Counted from the first letter of the stretch, positions 31,301 to 36,599 are shown. The stretch is 64,000 bases of DNA from Prasinococcaceae sp. CCMP 1430 (GCA_013416795.1 RQSC01000518.1:135010-199009); one strand, 5' to 3'. The notes: generated by a model not told the origin, from the sequence alone. Program-made: numbers and translations.

Positions 31301-33611
31301 CTTCCTCACGCTGGCGCTGTATATGGTGTGGATTTCCGCCAAGATCCTGGTGCCCAAGCGCCAGTCCGAGGACGAGGAGGAGGACGAGGACTCGACGTGG
31401 GAGCCCGAGGCGTGGAGGCGTTCACACTACATCGTCGCGGTGGTCGCCATCCAGATGGTCAATGTTGCGCTCATTGAGTTCTCCTTCACTGATCTCTATG
31501 GCGAGATGTTCTTCACGTGCTTCCTGATCATGAAGGTTTTCCACATCGTGCTCGACAAGTACATCGAAGGCTTCCTCAAGGAGGTGCTGCTGTGCACGCC
31601 AGTGTCCATCTCGCTGGCAATGACTGCGGGTTTGGTGACCATTTCCGCAGATGACTTCACTGATTTCACTCTGGGTTTCTTCCTGGAGCTTCTGATCGGC
31701 CTCTCGGAGTATGTGTATCTCGACGCTGCCATGGCCTCTGTGTCGGAACAGCTTCCCAAGATCAAGCGATTCATCGATCGCTTGTACTACCGCGTGCGCC
31801 GTCGCACCAACATGGAGGACCTGTTGGCTGGTGAGGTGGCCGAGGAGGACAGCGTGGTGGAGGACCTCATGGGCTTCCTGACGTCCTACGGAGCAAACAA
31901 CGTCGTGCTGCTCCTCACCGTACCATACATCTTCTTCTACTACTACTTCAACTCGCAGCTGCGCTTATCGTTCCTTTTCGGCATCCGCCAGCGTGACTTG
32001 CTCATCTACCTCATTTTCGCGGTAGTCATCATTTTCTTCCAGGTGATCTGCGACGTCTTCACGTTCAACATCCAGGAGCTTTTCCACGGGTGGAATCTGT
32101 ACGAGTACATGAAGTACGCCCGGTACCGCTTCGTGCATCGCACGGCGCGCTGGAAGGGTCTCGAGACTCAATTTGATGAGTCCATCGAGGAGGGGCTGCG
32201 CTCTGTTGATCAGATGTGCTTCTCGAGCCAGTTTTACTTCGTGCTCGCGCTGGGCGGCGCGGGTGCGTTCCTGATCACGCTTGCGATCTCGATGATGCTG
32301 CGTGCACAGTACAACATGTTCGCCGACCCGGCCTTCCTTATGGTCATCGGGCTCATGTGCGCTTTCTGCGAGGCTGGCCAGAAGCTGGGCCTGGTGCTCG
32401 CGGACCTGGGAGGACTCTGGAAGCTCAAGGAGTTCGGTGTAGATGGGGCAGAGCGCCTCGCGCAGGAGTCCGACATGCCGGTGGAGTTCCAGCAATTCGT
32501 GGACGCGGGCTCGAAGGCCGCTGCGGTGGCGCAGCGCCGCGAGTGGGACGGCGACTACGACGGGCCGCTCACAACCGCGCGCATGACCAGTGACGCGTTC
32601 AGACACGAATTCCTGGACAAGAATCGCCTGTGGCTCCTCGAGCAGATGGGTGACCTGCTCACGCCGCGCACTGCGGACAAGCTGAAGAGGATGGGCATCG
32701 GCGCTAAGATCTACGTGCGCGCTGACTCGGATGATAGCGACACTGAGGACCGTGGGCGCTTTGGACCGGTGACAGTTGAGCCCGCCGCAGCGCATCTGGC
32801 ACGCATGTGGCTCACAGAAGCGCGTAGGCGCGCGCCCGGCCGCGGCCGCCTGCTCATCTCGTCGTCGGACTCCGAAGAGGATGGTGGCGGCCGCTTTGGC
32901 CGCGCGCAGATCAGCTATTCGACCCACGCACTTCTGCGCGCGTGGCTTGCCAAGAGCCGCCAGGCCGCGGAGGGCGGCGGCGTGGCCCACGCGATCTCAT
33001 CGGAGGACGACACCGATGCCGAGACCTCGCGTTTCGGGGCGCCCGCGACCGTGAGCCGCGCGAGTCACGCGCTGCTGCGCACCTGGTTGGCCGCTGTGCG
33101 GGCCGACGTCCTGGCGATGGCAGCGAGGGCCGAGCCCCAGGGGCGAGTGCCCATACGGCGCGGTGGTGCGCTTGGCACGTCGAGCTCCGAGTCTGACTCG
33201 GACCTTGGCGGTGGCGGAGCTCCCGCGGCGCGCTTCGGCAGGGTCAGGCTTTCCCAGAGCACCCACGCGGTGCTGCGCACCTGGGTGCGCTCCATGCGCG
33301 CGCAGTCTACCGAGGGTGTCGCGAGGCCCAGTCGGGGACGCGCCGCGCTAGCTCTCAGCAGCGATGAGAGCGACGCAGAGACTGCCGTGGGCAGCGCGAC
33401 CGCGCGCGGGGGCTCGCGCTTTGGCCCGCTGCGCCCCGTGGTCAGCCGCGGAAGCCACGCATTGCTGCGAGCGTGGGTAGCAGCTACAAGGGAGCAAATT
33501 CGGGAGGACACTGGAGCAAATGAGCTCGAAATGCGGGACGAAGCCGTCCCAGTCGACGAGGAGGAAGGAGAAGGATCTTATCAGGAGGGCGATAACGACT
33601 TTGAGTCCTAG
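16368..33611 (+). CDS. Giant IPT/TIG-repeat, cysteine-rich, multi-pass membrane protein (about 5747 aa)
   Basis: One uninterrupted ORF of 17,244 bp. I chose ATG 16368 because it precedes a basic segment and a hydrophobic helix (residues about 44-65, signal or anchor). Residues about 66-3600 are some 40 consecutive IPT/TIG beta-sandwich repeats of about 85 aa, each with a pattern such as SPxSGPxxGGTxVTVxG, CRFG, CxxPA and VxVSNN. Residues about 3603-4182 are cysteine-rich repeats (CPPGYYCPAG, CPEGYYCPEGT) of the ephrin-receptor/GCC2_GCC3 type. A non-repetitive extracellular domain follows (about 4185-4865), then about nine hydrophobic helices (about 4868-5358) and an acidic cytoplasmic tail with five repeats (5463-5747). 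IPT arrays usually mediate adhesion or recognition, so a cell-surface adhesion or receptor role is inferred. Near-identical 786-bp repeats lie within the IPT array. I know no named orthologue. Confidence 0.9.
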   Translation: MGATEQRLSAGGAMASVDQDAGRRRLESCRRKRAAWRRAQVQATALTALLAMLLTASWVALSNAFSYPELEYSEPYGGPGRGGTQVTIFGSNFYSSQTSVLACAFGDEPLVVARVITSEQITCDVRPRFVGFTSIDVAINNVTSAASTLQYEYADAPLTAHIFPSQGAAGTLTVVRGKHFQRTDADRATFCSFGGVDVGAHFVSSEVVMCETPNRPTGTVMLDMTKNMQDYSTSRIPYMVVEQGFRIASMSPTSGPETGGTRLSSRLMAVLPESTRVRCRLAGNLQVAASISTSLTHMECLLPAHVSGLHQVAFATNEKDFYYNALYRMRAPPDELILTSEEGTVQGGTILHLSTLPHTAPMVHPLSSITSCRFGTQTVGAQPSSDGQSLQCRSPPFDAGFAAVMVSSNGFDFTLGPVFHFRQASVIDMLQPRLASDYGGGVLNVLGSDMVHTGLQCLFGILTTTAKPVSSALVQCASPGMPAGLTYLELASHGSSTVSTASPADTRMPFFVHVAPEVTAISPISGDPDGGTLVTVLGAHYVNSIELGCAFGTVSPVAAAWLEHSEMQCVSPARVLGSPEVRVTNNGIQFEGAEEPDESSVFTYIGEPGLPSSVSIDAILAGGASGGSTVTGSTGGGTPVTIVGSGFTDDVSQYNPDGSYAGGGGEGAPSSGSPSAGADVFCNFGSSVVPGTVVDSTTIICETPSANGGGFTTVELVDGDGVVSATSSEEYLYSELPEVHGISPLSGSVAGGTRVVVVGENFSPSESFCRFGASRIELAQVLSSTLLTCVSPAHTHGKVHIGVSNNAHDWSVDDFVFNYQSPPKIFRSMPRSGPESGGTHVEILGADFKSTSSFVAKVGSLGPMAVAVGTSHVANTHTPASVPQSAAVRVSSNMIEFDHEIPKPVYFEYLRNMTVDSAFPSAGMIGAPLAITVVGTNVDSTGKLWCRSGEASGGRISWAGDGATCSILSHHAGFAAIGVSNNGADYVVPEQDVAFEFAVSSTLSSLSTKMTHNGTILGIRGANFKLGALCTMNERVSSAAHVISSAVIACEIQRIPTMHVHLRMTSSNSAHSTDGFRVFHQLDFPEVQGAYPSGVTGEGGSPISVYGVYPPTTESSYCRVGTISPLFAGRTAPDAISCVSPALSPRFAPVEVSINGFEYTADEMSLRVHSSPTVEGLLDVGGLSSGGTQLRMAVDSFAASDIVRCIFNGMMSPAQYGGGLLKCVTPAHSPGFVEVHISRQGSSTLTTGAIFQFHVSPKLLYLDPAIGPSAGGSVLALVGEHFLSTDTTCAIGDKILSTRIVSSSLACVESQADVQGKAAASLMLGGDQVFSNAAQSIFTHAASPRVLGVTPAAGESSGGSILKLAYAQAHRTGMSAAACAVGSFAPVMAARTDDDDVECVAPARSAGRASLRLADNHKDFDGSSSTFEYVDSNDVLAVIPSVGLSRGGTIITVYPAKLATGSSTRLTVHVGGTTISATRRDRNLVAYAPRNPPGYSRVTLDKTTRKGITYQYVATPSIGPVSPKAGIGGTVARVSGLDMVGAGPWCRFGESALAVSALSVSSSLALCEAPAGEAGELSVALGVVGPEDGFVVGGGAFRRGGALGVRSVSPSRGPVSGGTLVSALFEGGVGGVSGSSCRFGSVSPVAARASSVGATGGSSQCASPAHSAGRVSVEVSLGPGAYSSSGVSFSFAEGGVAESVVPSVGLASGGGVVTVVGSSLSEGTCSFGGTVVPGVSAGEGSLSCVAPSGVAGFVAVRVGAGAGSSVGSGAYYQYVSSPSIGPVSPKAGIGGTVARVSGLDMVGAGPWCRFGESASAVSALSVSSSLALCEAPAGEAGELSVALGVVGPEDGFVVGGGAFRRGGALGVRSVSPSRGPVSGGTLVSALFEGGVGGVSGSSCRFGSVSPVAARASSVGATGGSSQCASPAHSAGRVSVEVSLGPGAYSSSGVSFSFAEGGVAESVVPSVGLASGGGVVTVVGSSLSEGTCSFGGTVVPGVSAGEGSLSCVAPAGVAGFVIVSLVGIHGSSAVASYLYLNEPTVAYVRPDVVYDFSVVHVVGADLHALLLSTKYSWNPVVVSSVFAVGTVDDFADDDAWHLVSSDLYSMAQPLEVLDVTPGISHSEGGSIVTVHAFGGVERLSSFSLSCTFGTTRVLASTSTMETLECRTPSHAPGVVALDTAANGKDTSGEYGHFAFSDSAAASRSSDMVSGVSVIPVEMKGGQDVFVYTSDLIVDGVTQHTCGFGDRSVPALAVNTSCVLCVAPASAPGFVAVDVRELENTGPPRMESIAFIMFQEEYTISHVIPTAGPNAGGVLAVHGRNMMHSACQFVLLGGDVVEVRGMWVSSTIVMCEAVSHENGEIHVHLAVAGAAAGDTRQYALYEQPAMLDASPARGYVTGGTQVSVSVDPALADLLPADVVCRFGTVSTNAVTSEASSVMCVAPAHAPMSVPISLAFNGKDFSSKVADYHFSPSPDADSMIPEMSLRSDGARVTISGERLGAFSDVTCSTATSRVVAMHLTADTITCSLPAATVEGFSSVTISVADVGDVATHIFHFMQDVEVYSSQPVRTTNFGGVITLAGSNYPRQAQLACLMGAFGTTEASVVSSGIARCATFTPAVGTASVGITLDGLAFDDQRSGFSAIPIEVYEPPRTLAVTPASTLFDGGRSLRLNVAGAQEFLRGAWCVVGTVAVLARSGDQDNAVECLSPAHAPGKVPIAVTLGMMEAGVPVALEYTNELDAQVLAVYPEAGAFGRGHVTLMVSEGALLGYSATCVFGYVSTPAIRSKDGNFQCNPPSNPLGIYSVSIFSDGRIGGGDAVYQYVEEARVVHIQPSISVPGGVIALVTENARSRDMQCRFGDDIGGSLRFVSTALGSCEVMPGGVLSSVHNVALGVKGHTAFSDSATLMVTPASYLTSVSPQRSHVNGGTSITASSSRAVDQASNTYLPFGTVVVRSLVIAAGHLTAVAPARYVHRTQVSSSFNGVDFGESSLTFIYIAGGIAESVVPSVGLASGGGVVTVVGSSLSEGTCSFGGTVVPGVSAGEGSLSCVAPSGVAGFVAVRVGAGAGSSVGSGAYYQYVSSPSVGGVSPSAGAGGTVARVSGLDMVGAGPWCRFGESASAVSALSVSSSLALCEAPAGEAGELSVALGVVGPEDGFVVGGGAFLRLPALYAIGATPNRIRGERGAVISVTMTAAIGDLVGSAPVVCGIGSISVAGIWASTENIACPAPAKSAGLESVCTGMSAMDCVHAGLRLAYVTSGDILGVYPEAGDAETVFAIGIIGEDVTPDLVCMFGSEPSPSVQSHSLPGSVACRLPLHSTGFVSVTLADGARILPTKATFLFLDKPLLASTVPSTIFGPRVGVVHADGVHLPAVGSDGMLCSFQGGVSRAHALSTALIVCVVEDATPTVADPLSVGASPYGSVARTGAGGVDLIVITEPLVAVVEPSTGPAAGGTMLTVFGGSFDADAAWAVRVGTTAPIAAVRLASTAVEIVVPSHEIGDVNVHVLGNGRDAASDRAMYQFQTPAVLNAPVPAIGVESGGTPVFAIGANFVNSTALRCRFGEEAVPATFLSSTALLCMTPPQERGIVFFEVSNNGVDFTSTQSLYQIVTCPPGYYCPAGDMLECPPGTFCAGGGSFNFTLCPPGTYQSEAGSAACLPSPIGYISPDFGMAVPRPCPRGAVCDVTGLAVGDKPCPPGHYCLEGTRTSNFTDFAETRRPLPCPFGFYCGAGVTTDVPILNNFTTPQPCFGGYLCEPGSSTPQGSGPCPSGHYCPPGQVVPCPPRTYCPNVGNVEPKPCEPGQYNQEYGQANCKLCPRGTICPGFARLLPEKCPAGSVCDVDGLPIPNKRCPAGHFCLGNTVTRDPLAQLDESSLQRSSPIELVASNFRPRPCLPATYCMEGVATNITNKGVITAPQPCKEGSLCEWGTGDTTTAPDRSLFGPDDVYSNPITSCPPGTFCPEGTYIPVPAPRGSFARGVGNAAAVYCLPGTYTHYEGFASCLQCPSGYECVNDGTFIPEICDSGEYRSQADSVTCRQCPLGTWNPFKGMTARVYCIPCNPGTVCGIEGMSNNKPFGDNREQKINDHTLVELQPLGQATLCPEGYVCDAGTSVATVKCPDKFYCGYGTTPETQFNNPCPEGYYCPEGTSESGRFQFSCLPCFYCPEGTGLILPRCPTGTKSESKSTSLMDCEADGITFWRVQPLLDELMLFTQMNLTEYQEMLDAEEAELALPDGDGALLGGSSDAPRLDDGQSTLNLESRRRLMSNESDAPRDIDIDEEFGHCVGQDFHMLEPEVVVRPDGSGPSVDEMGNNMTWYKLPRYYMAKLSFDFRNLTDDLVYGEHFGIYVFVGDRSTKVDCDTAELREVPCKPYIPDPNGLVVGRDDETRRFEQKCPASTDAEELPFWLEQVVDGEFVSKRGIVEINIMSNGDINVPNTGYVKFRVEVRMLHGQYQHYKTQISNTLCIDVLRPKRVSPVVDHAFQVIMPRVDGLMLPLNAPQRDPLHRDVGRQYFTCNEALGAIGLSAGCRRKDPSITMSFNVTPTALSLGYEYVNEDENVLSLRRMLSSGAGGMASPGVVPPIPTVSSGLVAARRQLVEAIGSIGVFSTSTSEGKGDYGASATRRRLSEAAAPGAGIPIPSKADLDGVVNTVPDLREEEERVLEDPSLYWTGTGDIIAMKYLPYFSNCRGTDSNIFLYQLLETNPSCSLVSQNETIFIDQWDPQVFEPEADSCDIEFTCFYEEYYKEQAAVLRWFEVEAEVLFYLTPDGTSPDEQFVADIQASETTSPQLAPGALQGKIATQQLIPVEFAASEVGEGIVPTEVSLAIDYYQMTPQAKRLITAGVEMGEYVNAKKHDSGDYKLTVSYSPLNFFNLLNSFAFDYAFYVILFLGIGTFAVLIVLMFFIFNRLFTRLRDPPPFRFFPYLRIAASGPFVGVGLALVPFMAGCLAVQFFVQGVQIFSFVPQDIDDPTDDPVLLEVRDNGRMAVGFLTLALYMVWISAKILVPKRQSEDEEEDEDSTWEPEAWRRSHYIVAVVAIQMVNVALIEFSFTDLYGEMFFTCFLIMKVFHIVLDKYIEGFLKEVLLCTPVSISLAMTAGLVTISADDFTDFTLGFFLELLIGLSEYVYLDAAMASVSEQLPKIKRFIDRLYYRVRRRTNMEDLLAGEVAEEDSVVEDLMGFLTSYGANNVVLLLTVPYIFFYYYFNSQLRLSFLFGIRQRDLLIYLIFAVVIIFFQVICDVFTFNIQELFHGWNLYEYMKYARYRFVHRTARWKGLETQFDESIEEGLRSVDQMCFSSQFYFVLALGGAGAFLITLAISMMLRAQYNMFADPAFLMVIGLMCAFCEAGQKLGLVLADLGGLWKLKEFGVDGAERLAQESDMPVEFQQFVDAGSKAAAVAQRREWDGDYDGPLTTARMTSDAFRHEFLDKNRLWLLEQMGDLLTPRTADKLKRMGIGAKIYVRADSDDSDTEDRGRFGPVTVEPAAAHLARMWLTEARRRAPGRGRLLISSSDSEEDGGGRFGRAQISYSTHALLRAWLAKSRQAAEGGGVAHAISSEDDTDAETSRFGAPATVSRASHALLRTWLAAVRADVLAMAARAEPQGRVPIRRGGALGTSSSESDSDLGGGGAPAARFGRVRLSQSTHAVLRTWVRSMRAQSTEGVARPSRGRAALALSSDESDAETAVGSATARGGSRFGPLRPVVSRGSHALLRAWVAATREQIREDTGANELEMRDEAVPVDEEEGEGSYQEGDNDFES
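20913..21698 (+). repeat. Giant gene: 786-bp GC-rich repeat, copy 1
   Basis: This unit encodes 262 residues (roughly three IPT domains) in frame. It starts at the low-GC sequence CCATCAATTGGGCCAGTG, then switches to very high GC. By hand count, the row 21121-21180 has 51 of 60 G+C, against 32 of 60 in the row 19621-19680 of the same gene. Confidence 0.93.
21699..22391 (+). repeat. Giant gene: 786-bp GC-rich repeat, copy 2 (693 bp)
   Basis: Directly follows copy 1. By eye the two differ at only about three positions, for example TCTGCGTTG versus TCTGCCTCG. Identity stops inside a Cys-Val-Ala-Pro motif at about 22391, where the sequence returns abruptly to low-GC codons. Confidence 0.93.
25356..25837 (+). 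repeat. Giant gene: displaced third copy of the GC-rich repeat (482 bp)
   Basis: Collinear with 21456-21937 at an offset of exactly 3900 bp (1300 codons), so it spans the end of one unit and the start of the next. It is almost identical except for a window of about 35 bp (25601-25635 versus 21701-21735), where this copy is GC-rich and copies 1 and 2 are not. Confidence 0.92.
27175..28915 (+). other. Giant gene: cysteine-rich stalk region
   Basis: About 580 residues with a dense, regular Cys/Pro/Gly pattern. Units begin CPPG or CPEG and contain YYC, FYC or TYC. This matches the ephrin-receptor-like/GCC2_GCC3 families, which form rod-like, disulfide-bonded extracellular stalks. It links the IPT array to the membrane-proximal domain. 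Confidence 0.85.
30970..32440 (+). other. Giant gene: polytopic membrane region
   Basis: About nine hydrophobic segments are visible. They include AFYVILFLGIGTFAVLIVLM, VGVGLALVPFMAGCLAVQFF, FLTLALYMVWISAKILV, YIVAVVAIQMVNVALIEF, LLLTVPYIFFYYYF, LLIYLIFAVVIIFFQVI, FYFVLALGGAGAFLITLAI and FLMVIGLMCAFCEAG. The intervening loops are charged; one is an Asp/Glu cluster near 31365-31400. The layout suggests a receptor- or channel-like membrane module, but I recognise no signature. Confidence 0.75.
32757..33611 (+). repeat. Giant gene: five C-terminal RFG...HALLRxW repeats
   Basis: Arg-Phe-Gly motifs start at 32757, 32892, 33030, 33231 and 33417, spaced 45, 46, 67 and 62 residues apart. Each is followed after about 7-10 residues by an amphipathic helix such as SYSTHALLRAWL, SRASHALLRTWL or SQSTHAVLRTWV. 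Four acidic Ser linkers separate the units (SSSDSEED, SSEDDTDAE, SSSESDSD, SSDESDAE). These linkers resemble casein-kinase-2 sites and suggest a phosphoregulated binding tail. Confidence 0.85.
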
Positions 33612-33672
33612 TTATAGCTAGTGACTAGTCCTAGAGAGAGAGTGAGCAAGCTCTGGAGCTGGCGCGGATTGT

Positions 33673-33677
33673 TGTAA
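33673..33677 (+). terminator. TGTAA polyadenylation-like signal, giant gene
   Basis: TGTAA lies about 62 nt after the stop codon of the giant gene. This pentamer is the usual polyadenylation signal of chlorophyte green algae. Confidence 0.4.
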
Positions 33678-33743
33678 TTTCGCAAGCACTAGATACAGCA
33701 TCGGTGCGGCGCCGCAATCGACAGTGTGCGAGCACGGGCGCCC

Positions 33744-35072
33744 TCAGTTGACGCCGAACCTGTCCTGAAGCGCATTGATGCTCCATCCGACGTCGCTTGT
33801 TGGTAACCTGCAGTCGGGCGCCTTGCCGCCAGTGAAATTCGCTCTGTAGTTGTTCTCCCTCTGCTCGCGCTCCGCGCGGAAATGCGTACACAGCCTGTAA
33901 TCGAGCATCCGCGCGAGCTCCTTGAACCCGCCCCAGCACTCAAATACGTCCCCAGCGAGCGAGTGCTCCCCCTTGAGGTCCACCTCCCTCCTCTTGACGG
34001 GCAGGCCTGTGTCCTCGTCGATGCGCTGCAGGCGCTCGGGCAGCGGCATGCCTGACAGCAGCGCGTGCGCGTCGCATCCGCGCTTGGCACTACGGAGCGC
34101 CGCGCGCATGGCTCCAGCCGTGACACCCGACACGAAGAAGTCGTCGGGCGTGCGGAAGCGATACACGGCATCCCCCTCCGCAGCGTCGGGATCCCTCTCG
34201 AGTGCGTGTGCGAGCAGCGGGGCGATCGCCTCGGGCGTTGTTGTGCGCGAAGAAGCTTCGTACAGAAACTGCGCGGCCTCCACGCGCGAGTTGAAGCGGG
34301 CCGCCTGCACGGGGCAATATCTGACAACCGAGCTCGGTGCGTCCGGCTCGAACTCGACGAGCGCCACGGAGCGCACGCGCCCGCGTGCGAAGCCACCGCG
34401 TATGTCGCGGCGCGTCTGTTTTCCGGCGTAGGCCGCTGCTACGGCCGCGCCCAGTCCCACGCCGGCGACAGACCAGTGCGCCTGATAAATGGAAGATGCG
34501 TCCCGCAGCAGGTCATCCCTGATGCCTCCGATGAGGCAGTACTGTCTGGTCTCTTCGCGGTCGGCGTTGAGCTCGAGGGCCTCCGCGAACGCCTCGAGGT
34601 CTTCTACGAGCTCGTCGATGTGTACAGGCCCCTGCCTGCCACCTGTGGTGCCACCGTGGCCGCGCATGTCAATGGCAATGACATGGTACCAGCTCATGAG
34701 CAGGTGGTCAAGGTCCAGCGCGCGCTCGTCACCAGTGAGGTGCCAAGCCATCCGGCTCCATACCTGGCGGCACTCGCCCGCGCCATGCAGCAGCATAAGT
34801 GTCTGCTTCTCGCCAGGTCCACCACGCCTGCGGTCGACTCGCAGTTCTCCCCACTCGCTGTAGGCCATGCGGATGCCCGTGCGTAGCTGCACGCTCTTTG
34901 CGAGACCCGCCGAATGGTCGCCGCGGCGTGAGCCGGGCCACGTGTTGGCGAGCTCGAGCGCGCGAAAGATGAAGGCCTCGTCGGCGCCACCGTCGTCGGG
35001 GGTGCCATTAGCCACGATCCCTTCGCCAAGGGGGGGGAGCTGCTCCACTCTGGCCGCCCTCGCACGCGCCAT
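33744..35072 (-). CDS. Alpha/beta-hydrolase-fold protein lacking the nucleophile serine
   Basis: A single exon of 442 aa from ATG 35072. Fold landmarks include the oxyanion-loop strand TLMLLHGAGECRQVWSRM and the strand VIAIDMRGHGGTTGG, similar to protein phosphatase methylesterase/PPME1-like hydrolases. At the nucleophile elbow, where the family has G-x-S-x-G, the sequence reads VAGVGLGAAVAAAY, so Gly replaces the Ser. A candidate late His lies in LKGEHSLAGDVFECW. An inserted segment (IRDDLLRDASSIYQAHWS) precedes the elbow. Loss of the Ser predicts a non-catalytic, binding-only protein. The start region overlaps the CS-domain frame by 65 bp on the same strand, so the two may be parts of one gene. 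It converges on the giant gene (132 bp between stops). Confidence 0.75.
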   Translation of the reverse strand: MARARAARVEQLPPLGEGIVANGTPDDGGADEAFIFRALELANTWPGSRRGDHSAGLAKSVQLRTGIRMAYSEWGELRVDRRRGGPGEKQTLMLLHGAGECRQVWSRMAWHLTGDERALDLDHLLMSWYHVIAIDMRGHGGTTGGRQGPVHIDELVEDLEAFAEALELNADREETRQYCLIGGIRDDLLRDASSIYQAHWSVAGVGLGAAVAAAYAGKQTRRDIRGGFARGRVRSVALVEFEPDAPSSVVRYCPVQAARFNSRVEAAQFLYEASSRTTTPEAIAPLLAHALERDPDAAEGDAVYRFRTPDDFFVSGVTAGAMRAALRSAKRGCDAHALLSGMPLPERLQRIDEDTGLPVKRREVDLKGEHSLAGDVFECWGGFKELARMLDYRLCTHFRAEREQRENNYRANFTGGKAPDCRLPTSDVGWSINALQDRFGVN

Positions 35073-35766
35073 GCCCAGCAGCTGCCCATGCCTCAGCACC
35101 GGCCGCGGGCGCAGGCAGTGGCTGCCCGCGGCGATCTCTCCCGTTGCCGAGCCTCGCCTTGGTGCGCTGCATGATGCGCTCACAGAATGCCAGCGACGCG
35201 AGCTTGGCATCGCGTGCGCTATTTATGAGCTCGCCCATCTGCGAAGGCCGGCGTTGTGTGTCGACGAGGCGAATTGCCGGTCGCTTGCCCGTCGGGTGAA
35301 AGCCGGGCGCTGCGAGGAAGTCGCCGGGCAAGGCGCTGGCTGGCGATTCCGAAGTGACCGACCCCACTTCGCTCGCGCGGTCGTCGAGGTCCGTGGTGGC
35401 CGCAAGTCGCTCCGCGCGCACTTCTTCACCGTCTAAGAGAGCCGCCCAGTGCGGTGTGGCGCTGCCACCCACGCGCGAGAAGTTCTTGGCGAGGCTGATC
35501 ACCAATTTCTTGGGCGCGTGGCGTCCCACGTGCTCGACGCTCCAGCTGCTCTCGGCTGGGTCCACGCAGCCACCGGTTGCACCGTCGAGCACGACGCCGA
35601 CGCCCTCGATCGCCAGGCGCAGCTCATGCGCGCCTATTAGGCAGCGCACGTCGCGCCCGCCGAGCCGCCTGCCCACTGGGCCACAGCCGCCGGTGGGCAA
35701 GTCGAGCTCGACCGTTACCTCGGCCTCCGTCTGTGACCACCTGTACGGCAGGCCCGACGCAGGCAT
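35008..35766 (-). CDS. CS-domain (p23/NudC-like) protein
   Basis: The ATG at 35766 gives 252 aa. Residues about 5-100 form a CS (CHORD-SGT1/p23) beta-sandwich: YRWSQTEAEVTVELDLP, then DVRCLIGAHELRLAIEG, the ESSWSVE strand and KKLVISLAK. This is the domain of NudC, p23 and SGT1, which act as HSP90-type co-chaperones. The sequence after it (LLDGEEVRAERLAATTDL ... MGELINSARDAKLASLAF) is polar and probably helical. The last 60 residues become Ala/Gly-rich and run past the start of the alpha/beta-hydrolase frame. That suggests the true end, or a splice or frameshift into that frame, lies near 35030-35180. The upstream side is lost in poly-G and the N gap. Confidence 0.65.
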   Translation of the reverse strand: MPASGLPYRWSQTEAEVTVELDLPTGGCGPVGRRLGGRDVRCLIGAHELRLAIEGVGVVLDGATGGCVDPAESSWSVEHVGRHAPKKLVISLAKNFSRVGGSATPHWAALLDGEEVRAERLAATTDLDDRASEVGSVTSESPASALPGDFLAAPGFHPTGKRPAIRLVDTQRRPSQMGELINSARDAKLASLAFCERIMQRTKARLGNGRDRRGQPLPAPAAGAEAWAAAGHGACEGGQSGAAPPPWRRDRG

Positions 35767-36599
35767 GGCTGCCCGCCCTCCCCACCCACCCGCGACGCAC
35801 AGGAGCCGAGGCGGGCGTCTCCTTTTTCGGAATCTCGCCCGCGCGTGCCCGCCGGAGCAGCCCGGCAGGGGGGGGGGGGGGGNNNNNNNNNNNNNNNNNN
35901 NNNNNNNNNNNNNNNNNNNNNNNNNNNNNNNNNNNNNNNNNNNNNNNNNNNNNNNNNNNNNNNNNNNNNNNNNNNNNNNNNNNNNNNNNNNNNNNNNNNN
36001 NNNNNNNNNNNNNNNNNNNNNNNNNNNNNNNNNNNNNNNNNNNNNNNNNNNNNNNNNNNNNNNNNNNNNNNNNNNNNNNNNNNNNNNNNNNNNNNNNNNN
36101 NNNNNNNNNNNNNNNNNNNNNNNNNNNNCGGCGCACACGCGGGGCGGCACGCCGCGGGGCACGCGGGGGCGCGGGCGGGTAGGGAGGGGGAAATGAGGAT
36201 GCCACAGCGCGCAGGGAGGGCGCGAGACGGCGGCGAGAGGAGGGCCAAGCCGCGGCTCGGAGTGCGTCTCGAAGGCGGGGGGTGGGGGGGCGCGTGCGGC
36301 TACGTGCGCGCCAGGCAGGACGGCAGGGGAGGGCCGCAGGCAGCGCGCCGCAGGCGGAGCGCTCGAGGAGCCGGCACCGCGCGTCGCCTGGTCCAGCCCA
36401 GGCTGGGGGCCTGGGCACGCCCCGCGGCGGGGGTGCGACTCGTCCGAGTTGCCTCCAGGGGCCGCGGCGTCCGCGCTTGAGCGGCAGTCCGCCGGCAGGG
36501 CCGGGGGCGCAGGCGGTGCGCGTGCCCGGGCGCCGGGCGCTCTCACCGGCGCGGCCCGCGCAGAGGAGCGAGAGGGGGGCGCCAGCGAGCCTGCACACC
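35767..36599. other. Divergent intergenic region with N gap (35883-36128)
   Basis: A 15-nt poly-G run (35868-35882) leads straight into 246 N. The remaining sequence is GC-rich with only composition-driven frames. Additional 5' exons of the CS-domain gene could be hidden in the gap. Confidence 0.6.
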
